Below are positions 57,138 to 64,000 of a stretch of 64,000 nucleotides of DNA, in pieces. Source of the stretch: VAZQ01 sp963739175 (GTDB lineage: Bacteria; Pseudomonadota; Alphaproteobacteria; Rhizobiales; Xanthobacteraceae). The stretch lies in the NCBI GenBank assembly GCA_963739175.1, contig CAVTZH010000008.1, positions 186,001 through 250,000 on the forward strand, in the 5' to 3' direction. Made by a program: the position numbers and the translations under genes. The notes beneath the pieces were generated by a model, which had not been told where the DNA came from, searched no databases, and worked only from the letters and a program-made list of their open reading frames with translations. The first letter of the stretch is position 1. Each line of letters opens with the position of its first letter.

Positions 57138-58103
57138 TCACTTCCCCGGCTTGTACAAGATATCGATCAACCGCCCCTGCACATCTGCCGCCGTCAACGG
57201 CGACGACACGTATTTGAACTCCACCGCCTGCTTGAGCGTGAGGTCGAGGCCCTTCACCTCGGCGAGCTGCAGCGATTCCTTCGGATAGAATTCGTCGCGG
57301 GTGCGCTGCGCCAGCGCGCGCGACACCTTGGCGTAGGCGGCGTAGGCATCGATCCCGGCGTCGCCCTGGTAGGCCCAGTCGATCGCGCGTGAGAGTGCGC
57401 GGATGTAGCGCACGAAAGCGTCGCGCTTCTGCTTCAGCGCATTGGCGTTGGCCACGTTCACGCGGATGGTCTGGTCGCGGATCGCCTCGACGTCGGAGCC
57501 GCGCGCGATGATCTGCAGGCGCTTGTCGGCGAGATGCTGCAGCACGAACGGCGGCACCGACCAGCCGACGTCGATCTGGCCGCTCATCACCTGCGTCAGC
57601 GTCGCCGGCGCGCCGCCGGTGGCGACGAGCTTCGGCGTCGCCTTCTCCTGGTTGACGAGCTGCAGGATGATGAGATTGGTCGAGGAGCCGGGCGAAGAGA
57701 ACGCCACCGTCTTGCCGGCAGCGTCCTTGATCGACTTGATGCCGCTCTCCGGCCGCGCATACCAGAACGCGTCGGGCGCGCCGGTCGCTTCCGCCGAGAT
57801 GATCTTCACCGGCATGCCCTTGGCAAAGGCGGCGATCACCCCGAGCGTGCCGTTGGTCATGGCGATGTCGAGCGAGCCGGACACCACCGGCAGCAGCGTC
57901 GAGGCGCCGCCCTCGGTGTAGAGGATCTCGATCTCGAGCCCCTCCTGCTTGAAGAAGCCCTGCTGGAGCGCGAACTCGACGAATGACGAGTTCCAGAAGC
58001 CGCGCTGCGCCACCGCGACCTTGAGTGTCTGCGTTTGCGCCAGCGCATTTGTTGCCGCCGCGACGGCGAGCACGCCGAGGATGGCGGCGATCGTCCTGCG
58101 CAT
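57138..58103 (-). CDS. ABC-type substrate-binding protein (NMT1/SsuA-like)
   Basis: 321 residues from the ATG at 58103. The signal peptide TIAAILGVLAVAAATNALAQ is followed by the NMT1/SsuA type II periplasmic-binding fold (LKVAVAQRGFWNSSFVEFAL, GFFKQEGLEIEILYTEGG, IAMTNGTLGVIAAFAKGMPV, IIILQ-like middle). Family members bind aliphatic sulphonates, taurine, thiamine precursor or nitrate; the ligand here is unclear. No ABC permease or ATPase is next to it. It is convergent with the porin. Confidence 0.88.
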   Translation of the reverse strand: MRRTIAAILGVLAVAAATNALAQTQTLKVAVAQRGFWNSSFVEFALQQGFFKQEGLEIEILYTEGGASTLLPVVSGSLDIAMTNGTLGVIAAFAKGMPVKIISAEATGAPDAFWYARPESGIKSIKDAAGKTVAFSSPGSSTNLIILQLVNQEKATPKLVATGGAPATLTQVMSGQIDVGWSVPPFVLQHLADKRLQIIARGSDVEAIRDQTIRVNVANANALKQKRDAFVRYIRALSRAIDWAYQGDAGIDAYAAYAKVSRALAQRTRDEFYPKESLQLAEVKGLDLTLKQAVEFKYVSSPLTAADVQGRLIDILYKPGK

Positions 58104-58328
58104 GGTGTTTCTCCCCGATAGCTTCTTCGTCGTTCGGCAGCATTGTACCGCGCAGCAACCGCGATGGCATCCCGCTTTGCGGAGTTCCGCCGCATGACAC
58201 ATCCGCGGCACGCCGGTCAAATTCGTACCAAACAATGGTTCGATTGCAGCCCCGCTGTCGTCATATCGCCCGGCCAGCAACATCGCGCGCGTCACGGCAA
58301 CGTGACCATGAAACAGCAAGGAGTACCG

Positions 58329-59132
58329 ATGTTGACTGGAACCATAAAAACCTCGCTCGCCATCCTCGCGGCCTGTGTTGCCGCATCCACGCAGGCACAG
58401 GCGCATTCGTCGAGCTGCACGCCCGCGCATCTCATGAGCGCGTTCAAGCAGGTCGAGGCCGAGTGCGGCTCGGCGAAGATCATTTCGGCGCATCGGCCGG
58501 GCGCGCGCATCCGCGGCACCGGTCACGTGTCGCAGCACTCGTTCTGCAACGGCACCAACGGCGCCATCGACGTCGTGTTCTCCAACCGCGCCTGCGCGCT
58601 CTCTGCCTTGCGCAAGACCAACTACGCGATCATCACCTACGGGAAGTCCAGTCACATCCACATCGGGACCGACGGCTGGCGCAACGGAGCGAACACCAAC
58701 GTCGCCCGCCACAACACCACCGCGCGCACGCGCGTGGCGGCGCGACAGCGCGCGAGCACACGGCATGCGTCACGGCCGCGCGGGAGCGTTCAGGTCGCGC
58801 AACAGCAATGGTCGAACGATCAGAACGGCTGGAGCGACGCAAGCTGGTCAAACAGCGGCGGCGCGGAGGCTACTTATCCGCAGCGCCCAGGCACACGCTC
58901 GGCGTCCGGGCGGCGTGCAGGCGTCCGTGTCGCGCAACAGCAGTGGTCAAGCGATCAGAATGGCTGGGGCCATGCGACTTGGTCAAACAGCGGCGGCGCG
59001 GAGGCTGCCTATGCGCAGCGCCCAGGCGCGCGCTCGGCGTCCGGGCGGCGCGCGGGCGTTCGCGTCGCGCAACGGCAGCGGTCGAACGATCAGAATGGCT
59101 GGGGCGGCGGCAACTGGTCATCCAACTGGTGA
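58329..59132 (+). CDS. Exported M15-like peptidase with repeat tail
   Basis: 267 residues from the ATG at 58329 (AAGGAG 5 nt upstream). The signal peptide ends near QAQAHS. The N-terminal domain (35-115) has zinc-peptidase features: SAHRPGARIRGTGHVSQHSF, then GAIDVVFSNRAC and the final SHIHIGTDGW, a pattern of the M15/DUF882 type (His, Asp, His ligands). From residue about 156 the protein is a tandem repeat of 45 residues, two and a half copies, rich in Gln, Trp, Gly and Ser (NDQNGWSDASWSNSGGAEAT). It would act on peptidoglycan; the tail might bind wall or adhere. The repeat copies are over 85 percent alike. Confidence 0.75.
   Translation: MLTGTIKTSLAILAACVAASTQAQAHSSSCTPAHLMSAFKQVEAECGSAKIISAHRPGARIRGTGHVSQHSFCNGTNGAIDVVFSNRACALSALRKTNYAIITYGKSSHIHIGTDGWRNGANTNVARHNTTARTRVAARQRASTRHASRPRGSVQVAQQQWSNDQNGWSDASWSNSGGAEATYPQRPGTRSASGRRAGVRVAQQQWSSDQNGWGHATWSNSGGAEAAYAQRPGARSASGRRAGVRVAQRQRSNDQNGWGGGNWSSNW
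58794..59131 (+). repeat. 135-bp tandem repeat, two full copies plus a partial
   Basis: GTCGCGCAACAGCA recurs at 58794, 58929 and 59064 (last copy GTCGCGCAACGGCA), exactly 135 bp (45 codons) apart, inside the M15-like gene. The unit encodes the Gln/Trp/Gly-rich tail. Copies are nearly identical, so the array is probably prone to expansion and contraction. Confidence 0.95.
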
Positions 59133-59157
59133 GCCGTCCACAGTCATTGCCGCAAAG

Positions 59158-59190
59158 CATAAGCCGCCCGGTTTTGCCGGGCGGCTTATG
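59158..59190 (+). terminator. Rho-independent terminator-like hairpin
   Basis: Stem CATAAGCCGCCCGG / CCGGGCGGCTTATG with a TTTTG loop, 26 bp after the M15-like stop. There is no T-run after it (GCGCG), so termination may be partial. Confidence 0.6.
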
Positions 59191-59245
59191 CGCGTTGGCG
59201 GCTGCGCTTGCCGCATGTCGTTTGATCATGAGCGCTCGCGCTTGG

Positions 59246-59692
59246 TCATTCATCGAACGACAGCTTCCAACCCGACTTCTCCAAATCCCGTTCGAGCTGG
59301 CGTGTCATCTCCACCGCCTTGCCCGGCTGCCACACCTCGCCGGACTCCGCATCGAACACCACACCATCGGTGGCGCGCGCATAGGCCGCCGCCGCGGCGT
59401 TGGCCCCCCACAAGGCATAGAAGTCGCCGCCGAAGCGGAACGCGAGGCACTGCGTCCAACGGCGGCCGAAATCGATATCCGTATCAAGATCGAGGATTTC
59501 AGCCGCATCCCAGTGATCACACTCGAAGCCGGCATGCTGCTCGCCGCGCCACGCCGGCAGGTGCCCGCTCATCGCCTCGATCGGACGCGACGTATCGAGC
59601 TTCAAATCGAAGCCCTCCGCATCGATGGCCTGCTGCCACTCCGCGATCGACCCGAGCTTCCGGTCGGACAAAACGAACATCTCAATCGACAT
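59246..59692 (-). CDS. Uncharacterised protein under a LexA box
   Basis: 148 residues from the ATG at 59692. The protein begins SIEMFVLSDRKLGSIAEWQQ and ends MTRQLERDLEKSGWKLSFDE; in the middle FGGDFYALWGANAAAAAYAR and GVVFDAESGEVWQPGKAVEM resemble small immunity proteins of the SitI3/SUKH type, but this is a guess. It is single, with a LexA-type box 40 bp upstream. Confidence 0.7.
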   Translation of the reverse strand: MSIEMFVLSDRKLGSIAEWQQAIDAEGFDLKLDTSRPIEAMSGHLPAWRGEQHAGFECDHWDAAEILDLDTDIDFGRRWTQCLAFRFGGDFYALWGANAAAAAYARATDGVVFDAESGEVWQPGKAVEMTRQLERDLEKSGWKLSFDE

Positions 59693-59732
59693 GACTCGCC
59701 CTCCCTTAGGACCGCATCTCACCGGAGCATTA

Positions 59733-59747
59733 GAACAAAACAAGAAC
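59733..59747 (-). promoter_or_regulatory. LexA (SOS) box
   Basis: On the plus strand it reads GAACAAAACAAGAAC, i.e. GTTCTTGTTTTGTTC toward the gene at 59692. It fits GTTCN7GTTC. It differs at one of 15 positions from the box at 49511. Confidence 0.75.
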
Positions 59748-60093
59748 ATTAAATCAACCTGAAATTGCAGGGGCGGGTCCGGGCCAAAATCGTCGAAGTC
59801 CCCCGGCTGCGCAGACGGCGCGAGCCATATCTGCGCGGGGACGCAAGGCGCCTCGGAAGCGCCTGCGGGCCTACGTCACTGGCCCGCCGAAGGGTGCCGC
59901 TGCACCCGTGCGCCTATCGGCGCTCCGCTTCCCTCTTTGGTCGAGAGAGAACAGCAAACCTCGGAGGAGCGTTTGCCTCCGCGAGAACAATGATCATGGA
60001 GAGTTGTAACCCGATGGTACTCGGCAATTCAGCAAGCACGGAGCCCTTGGATTCCGCTACGATCAAGCCCAGCGACTGATCGGGTGACGCACC
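59748..60093. other. Non-coding stretch
   Basis: About 345 bp with no supported gene. It has GC-rich inverted patches (GGACGCAAGGCGCCTCGGAAGC) near 59838. Nothing else was recognised. Confidence 0.35.
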
Positions 60094-60492
60094 ATGCCTG
60101 TCGCAGCAGTGACCCGTTTGCGCCTGCGCACCCTGCGCTTCGCCCCGCTCCTCACGTGGGGCGCGATCCGCTCGCTGCGGCAGGCGCGCCGCAGCGACGG
60201 GTGCCTCGCTGCAGATGTCCGCACGGAGGGCGCGCGGGTGTTCTGGACGCGCACGCTCTGGCGCGACCCGAAGGCAATGCACGACTTCATCGTCGGCAGC
60301 GCCCATCGCGCCGCGATGCGCGGGCTGCCAAACTGGTGCGACGAGGCGTCGGTCGTGAATTGGGAACAGGATGCGACCGCGCTTGCGAGCTGGGGCGAGG
60401 CCGAGGCGCGCCTGCGCGACGAAGGACGCGTGTCCCGCGTGCGGCATCCGTCGGCCGCGCATGCCAGGGGCGAGACGATGCCTACCGGCTGA
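60094..60492 (+). CDS. DUF3291/ABM-like protein
   Basis: 132 residues. The alternating beta-alpha pattern and the segment RTEGARVFWTRTLWRDPKAM, HDFIVGSAHRAAMRGLPNWC recall the antibiotic-biosynthesis monooxygenase (ABM)/DUF3291 group or spheroidene monooxygenase-like proteins. No catalytic motif can be pinned. The ATG at 60094 is taken. Confidence 0.6.
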   Translation: MPVAAVTRLRLRTLRFAPLLTWGAIRSLRQARRSDGCLAADVRTEGARVFWTRTLWRDPKAMHDFIVGSAHRAAMRGLPNWCDEASVVNWEQDATALASWGEAEARLRDEGRVSRVRHPSAAHARGETMPTG

Positions 60493-60508
60493 CCGTGCAC
60501 GCCGGTCG

Positions 60509-61476
60509 CTACTCCGGCCGCAGGCCCGCGGCCTTCGCGATCTTGTCGGTCTCCTCGACCTTGGCCCGCAGATAGACGCCGAACGCCTCCGCCGTGCCGC
60601 CGACGCGCTCGACGCCGAGCGCATCGAGCCGCTTGCGGATCGCCTCGTCGTCGAGCCCCTTGTTGATGGCGGCATTGAGCCGCTCGATCACCGGCCGCGG
60701 CGTCGCGGCCGGCGCGAGCAGGCCGAACCACGAGCTCGAACTCGTAGCCGGGCACGGTGTCGGCGATGGTCGGCAGCTCGGGCAGGATCGCCGAGCGCTT
60801 GGCGGTGCCCACCGCGATCGCCTTCAGCTCGCCGCTCCTGATCTGGCCGAGCACGGCGGGCGCGTTCTCGAACTCCACCTGGATGCGACCGCCGATCAGG
60901 TCGATCAGCGCCGGGCCGGTGCCGCGATAGGGAATGTGGGTGAGGTCGACGCCGGCCATCGCCTTGAACAGTTCGGTGGCGAGGAAGCTGAACGAGCCGA
61001 TGCCGGCCGAACCATAACTGATGCCGCCCGGCTTCGCGCGCGCCAGCGCAATCAGGTCGGCAACCGATTTGACCGGGAAGTCCTTGTTGACCACGAGCAC
61101 CGCCGGGCTGGTGCTGATCTGCACCACCGGCGCGAAGTCGCGCAGCACGTTGTAGGGCACGTTCTTCTGGATGTGCGGGTTGATCGCGATCGAGGGCGTC
61201 GCGGTGACCAGCGTATAGCCGTCGGCCGCCGCCTTCGCCGCCTGGCCGGTGCCGATCGAGCCGCCGGCGCCGCCGACATTCTCGACCACGACCGTGCCCT
61301 TCAATTGCTCCGACAGGACTTGGCCGAAGATGCGCGACAGCGTGTCGGTGCCGCCGCCGGCCGCGAACGGCACGATCAGCCGGATCGCGCGCGACGGATA
61401 GCCGTCTTGCGCGCGGGCCGCGGTAGCGGAAACGACCGCGGCGAGCGCCGCGACCACGAGCCTGCGGATGCATCAT
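60509..61476 (-). CDS. Bug/TctC-type solute-binding protein (frameshifted)
   Basis: About 321 residues when corrected. Central part: YPSRAIRLIVPFAAGGGTDT, VVENVGGAGGSIGTGQAAKA, and THIPYRGTGPALIDLIGGRI. Near 60740 the frame changes: removing one base in GAGTTCGAG gives VPGYESSSWFGLLAPAATP and then the true end VIERLNAAINKGLDDEAIRK, stop at 60509. A second +1 near 61469 seems likely: removing one base gives an ATG at 61476 and a classic signal peptide (RRLVVAALAAVVSATAARAQ). Without it the only start is GTG at 61457. The two insertions together restore a length divisible by three, 321 residues, normal for Bug receptors. Confidence 0.8.
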
Positions 61477-61707
61477 TGTGCACGTTTCTTGCCTGTTGAT
61501 CGAGCAGTCAATGCGCGAGCGGTCTGCACCCGCGCCCCATTGGGGAGAGGGAGGGGTGAGGGGGCATAGGTCTCTCGATAGGTTCGAACCCCTCACCCTA
61601 CCCTCTCCCCTCGGGAGAGGGATTCACCGAGATCGCGGCCCGTCAGTTGACGCCGCGCGTTCCGGCCTTCATCACCAGCGGTGCGAACCGTGGAGCAGGA
61701 GCCGCCG
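61477..61707. repeat. Inverted GGGAGAGG / CCTCTCCC repeat
   Basis: GCGCCCCATTGGGGAGAGGG, then GAGGGGTGAGGGGGCATAG on one side and CCCCTCACCCTACCCTCTCC, CCTCGGGAGAGGGATTC on the other, a common Rhizobiales intergenic palindrome. No 38-bp core is inserted, but the flanks match the outer part seen at 38240. The interval also includes the start region of the racemase gene. Confidence 0.65.
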
Positions 61708-62529
61708 ATGGCGATGAAGATCTGGTACCAAAGCATGAGCCGCTTCCAGACCAAGTGGAAGTCCTACCCCAAATATCTGCGGCAAATCCTCGACCAGGTC
61801 AAAGACCCCGACACCGAGATCGAGATCCACGGCATCACCAAGATCGGCGGCTTCGCCGACCAGTACCGCTATCTGGAATTCCTCGAAACCGGCGAGGTGA
61901 TGGAGAACGTGCACGTCGCGATGGAGCGCGGCTTCGACGCCTTCCTGATCGGCAACATCGCCGACCCCGGCCTGCGCGAGTGCCGCGAGATCGCGAACTT
62001 CCCGGTGCTCGGCCTGTGCGAGACCAGCCTGCACGTCGCCTGCATGATGGGCGCCAATTTCTCGCTCGTCACCATCAACGAGAAGTTCACGCCGCGCATC
62101 GTCGAGAACGTCGTGCACTACGGCCTGAAGGAGCGGCTCGCGGCGGTCAACCGCATGAAGACCGACCGCATCCTCAATCTCGACGAGGGCTTCGAGAACA
62201 AGGACGTGCAGAGCGACCTGATCGGCCAATTCCAGAGCGCCGCCAAGGCCAACACCGACGCCGGCGCCGAGGTGGTGATCGCGGCCGGCGGCGTGGTGAT
62301 GGCGCTGCTCGCCCACGCCGGCGTCTACACCACGCCGTCGGGTGCGCCGATCCTCAACGGCATCACCACGCTGGTGAAGATGGGCGAGATGGCGGTGAAG
62401 CTCGACCGCATCATGGGCGGCACCTTCACCAGCAAGCGGCTGCAATATGCGCCGCCCGGCCCCGACCAGATTGCCGAGATCCGCGAATACTACGGCGCCA
62501 ATATCTATCCGACGGTGAAGCCGAAGTGA
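61708..62529 (+). CDS. Asp/Glu/hydantoin racemase-family enzyme with one conserved Cys
   Basis: 273 residues from the ATG at 61708 (AGGAG 6 nt upstream). The fold is recognised from IHGITKIGGFADQYRYLEFL, EVMENVHVAMERGFDAFLIG, NIADPGLRECREIANFPVLG and the Cys-containing GLCETSLHVACMMGANFSL. The second half reads EVVIAAGGVVMALLAHAGVY where racemases have a LGC[T/A]G motif with the second Cys; here it is AAGGV, so the second acid/base Cys is missing. That favours a decarboxylase- or isomerase-like reaction with a single Cys over true racemisation. It is flanked by a Bug receptor gene and a GNAT. Confidence 0.78.
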   Translation: MAMKIWYQSMSRFQTKWKSYPKYLRQILDQVKDPDTEIEIHGITKIGGFADQYRYLEFLETGEVMENVHVAMERGFDAFLIGNIADPGLRECREIANFPVLGLCETSLHVACMMGANFSLVTINEKFTPRIVENVVHYGLKERLAAVNRMKTDRILNLDEGFENKDVQSDLIGQFQSAAKANTDAGAEVVIAAGGVVMALLAHAGVYTTPSGAPILNGITTLVKMGEMAVKLDRIMGGTFTSKRLQYAPPGPDQIAEIREYYGANIYPTVKPK

Positions 62530-62537
62530 GGATGGCG

Positions 62538-63084
62538 TCAGGCGGCGGCGCGATCCGACGCGAGCATCGCGTAGCGCGCCTCGGTCCACCAGCGGCCCTG
62601 CGCGAAGATGCATTCGCGCGCGACACGCCTCGCGGCGCATGCCGATCTTCTCCAGCACGCGGATGCAGGGATGGTTTTCGAGCGCAACGTCGGCCTCGAT
62701 ACGGTTGAGGCGAAGGTCGCCGAAGCCGAAGGCGAGCATCCGCTGCGCGAGCTCGGTGGCATAGCCGCGCCCGCCGTGCGAGGGCACAACGCGTAGGCCA
62801 ATGCTCGCGATCGCGGGTTGCGAACGCCCGAGCGAAACACCGCCGATCACGCTGCCGTCGCTCTTGAGCCGCGCCACATAGTCGTAGATGCGCCGCCGCT
62901 CGCCATCGCCGCGATACTTGAGGTAGTTGGCGATCCGCTCCGGGACGTTGGTGAATTCCACGGGCTCGACCGCCTGATAAAGCCATTGCGTCGGCGAGTT
63001 CTGCCATGCTGCTTCGATCGCTGGCGCGTCGTCGGGCGACAGCTCCCGCAGCGTCAGGCGACTGGTTTCGAGCTCAGGCAGCAT
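62538..63084 (-). CDS. GNAT-family N-acetyltransferase (frameshifted)
   Basis: About 181 residues corrected. The N-terminus ETSRLTLRELSPDDAPAIEA and the acetyl-CoA loop RVVPSHGGRGYATELAQRML are those of RimJ/RimL-type acetyltransferases. After EKIGMRREA near 62635 the frame changes; removing one base gives GVARECIFAQGRWWTEARYA and MLASDRAAA, the expected end. Substrate: an N-terminal amino group or small amine is likely. Confidence 0.82.
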
Positions 63085-63174
63085 CGCGGCACCGGCGGTC
63101 CCGTTGCGGTTTCGTCAGTTGTGGGTCGCGGCCGGCGGAACGCCGGGTTCAAGCCGGAACGTGCCTTTCCCGCC

Positions 63175-63399
63175 TCAGAGGCCTGCGGCCTTGCGCAGCG
63201 CGGCGTTGATGCGGTCCTGCCAGCCCGGCCCCTCCTCCTGGAACACATCGAGCACGTCGCGGTCGATGCGCAGCGACACCGTCTCCTTCGCGCCCGGGAT
63301 CGACTGCGTCTTCGGCATCGGCTCCAAAGGCTTGGGTGCCGTCGCCTTCTTGAACGCCGCCTCGGCAGCATCCCGCGTATCGTTGGGTCGTCGGGCCAT
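63175..63399 (-). CDS. Orphan BrnA-like antitoxin
   Basis: 74 residues from the ATG at 63399 (GAGGAG 8 nt upstream). The C-terminal half ETVSLRIDRDVLDVFQEEGP and GWQDRINAALRKAAGL is the ribbon-helix-helix domain of BrnA/DUF4415 antitoxins. A BrnT toxin gene would normally sit just upstream, but here the next sequence is an intergenic repeat, then a Bug gene. So the partner is missing or lies elsewhere. Confidence 0.78.
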   Translation of the reverse strand: MARRPNDTRDAAEAAFKKATAPKPLEPMPKTQSIPGAKETVSLRIDRDVLDVFQEEGPGWQDRINAALRKAAGL

Positions 63400-63424
63400 G
63401 GATATGCTCCTCAGAGATACGAGA

Positions 63425-63548
63425 TCGTAGCCCGGATGGAGTCATAAGCGCGTTTACGCGCGTCTTCAACGCGCTATGGCGCAATCCGGGATTCTTCGTC
63501 CCGCATATCCCCCCGCATTTCGCTTCGCTCCATGCGCGCTGCACGCTA
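63425..63548. repeat. Palindromic repeat with inserted core (GCG type)
   Basis: The outer repeat GTAGCCCGGATGGAG ... GCAATCCGGGATTC, followed by ATTTCGCTTCGCTCCATGCG and the like, is split by a full core at 63442-63479 (TCATAAGCGCGTTTACGCG ... CGCGCTATGG). Same outer type as 48750. Confidence 0.85.
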
Positions 63549-63588
63549 CGCTCAGCTGGGGGTGGATGTCCGACGCGGGAGCGACTTC

Positions 63589-64000
63589 ATGAGGACCGGC
63601 ACGATCGTCGCATCGCTTGTGATTGCTCTCGCTACGCCGGCGTCCGCCGAAGAGGCTTATCCATCGCGGCCAGTCAGCCTGGTGGTGCCGATCGCGGCCG
63701 GCGGCGGGCTCGACGCGGTGGCGCGGCTGACGGCGCGGAAATATTCGGCGGCGCTGGGCCAGCCGATCGTGATCGAGAACCGCGCCGGCGGCGCCCAGAA
63801 CATCGGCATCCGCTCGGTGGCGAAGGCGACGGCGGACGGCTACACCCTGCTCTACGCGAGCAACACCATCACCATCAATCCGGCGCTGTTCACCAATCTC
63901 GGCTATGACGTCAACACCGATCTGATCCCGATCGGCAAGGTGGCGTCGCTGCCGCTGCTGATCGTCGGCCGCGCCGGCGCGCCCTACACGACCCTTCCCG
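63589..64000 (+). CDS. Bug/TctC-type solute-binding protein, N-terminal part
   Basis: 137 codons seen before the window ends. ATG at 63589 has GGGAG 8 nt upstream. The signal peptide RTGTIVASLVIALATPASAE is followed by YPSRPVSLVVPIAAGGGLDA, PIVIENRAGGAQNIGIRSVA and DGYTLLYASNTITINP, the Bug family signature. It is the third Bug-type receptor in the window. Codon usage is like its neighbours. Confidence 0.9.
   Translation, partial: MRTGTIVASLVIALATPASAEEAYPSRPVSLVVPIAAGGGLDAVARLTARKYSAALGQPIVIENRAGGAQNIGIRSVAKATADGYTLLYASNTITINPALFTNLGYDVNTDLIPIGKVASLPLLIVGRAGAPYTTLP

Noticed and set aside
61500..61640. GGGAGAGGG/CCCTCTCCC text near the Bug gene as a terminator
   Set aside because: It lies upstream of the minus-strand start and between divergent genes; it is a dispersed palindrome, not a terminator.

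Overview
The window is GC-rich, densely coded chromosome from an alphaproteobacterium. It is most like the Bradyrhizobium/Xanthobacteraceae side of the Hyphomicrobiales (Rhizobiales). The supporting signs are the compact dcw division cluster, a MipZ division ATPase, an Omp2-type porin, an ArsR-methyltransferase (SahR-type) regulator in front of metF-metH, GAACN7GAAC LexA boxes and the dispersed palindromic repeats common in that group. No phage, integrase, CRISPR array, rRNA or tRNA was seen. Placement is by recognised families only; no database search was possible.

Layout. 1-6.9 kb: minus-strand mraZ-rsmH-ftsL-ftsI-[repeat]-murE-murF-mraY with 10-bp-phased TGGG repeats ahead of mraZ. 7-10 kb: an exported unknown, a PRC-barrel protein and a cell-wall amidase. 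10.2-14.5 kb: a tight minus operon of a glutamine-synthetase-like ligase, a metallophosphoesterase and both subunits of a Rieske ring-hydroxylating oxygenase, resembling the core of aniline (amine) oxidation clusters; this is the best candidate for an undescribed pathway. 14.6-15 kb: RNase P RNA. 15-21 kb: Tim44-like protein and a truncated paralogue, an extensin-like lipoprotein, DUF2798, an amidase and a 27-residue peptide gene. 21-28 kb: DUF418 protein and the methionine operon sahR-metF-metH with an 18-bp perfect palindromic operator. 28-40 kb: TrmO-like, L,D-transpeptidase, two paralogous cytochrome-c/propeller proteins, a TauD-type oxygenase, a Bug-type receptor, two Tat-signal MmgE/PrpD proteins and an NHL propeller. 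40-45 kb: mipZ with a coiled-coil partner, a lipoprotein, and a TPP riboswitch ahead of a membrane protein and thiC. 45-55 kb: mostly small accessory genes, including two gene remnants joined tail to tail, exported RidA proteins and SUKH-like genes. 55-64 kb: porin, substrate-binding proteins, an M15-like peptidase with 135-bp repeats, a racemase/decarboxylase-family enzyme, a GNAT and an orphan BrnA-like antitoxin.

Three themes cut across the window. (1) A 38-bp palindromic core, in two co-varying sequence types, is nested inside at least four different outer repeats, with filled and empty sites both visible. (2) Two nearly identical LexA boxes precede genes of unknown function. (3) At least nine conserved genes or gene remnants carry single-base frameshifts, including essential murF, so draft-quality sequence is likely and the affected genes should be read as probably intact in the organism. 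The Mrr-like remnant near 45 kb is the exception, because it also lacks its C-terminus.
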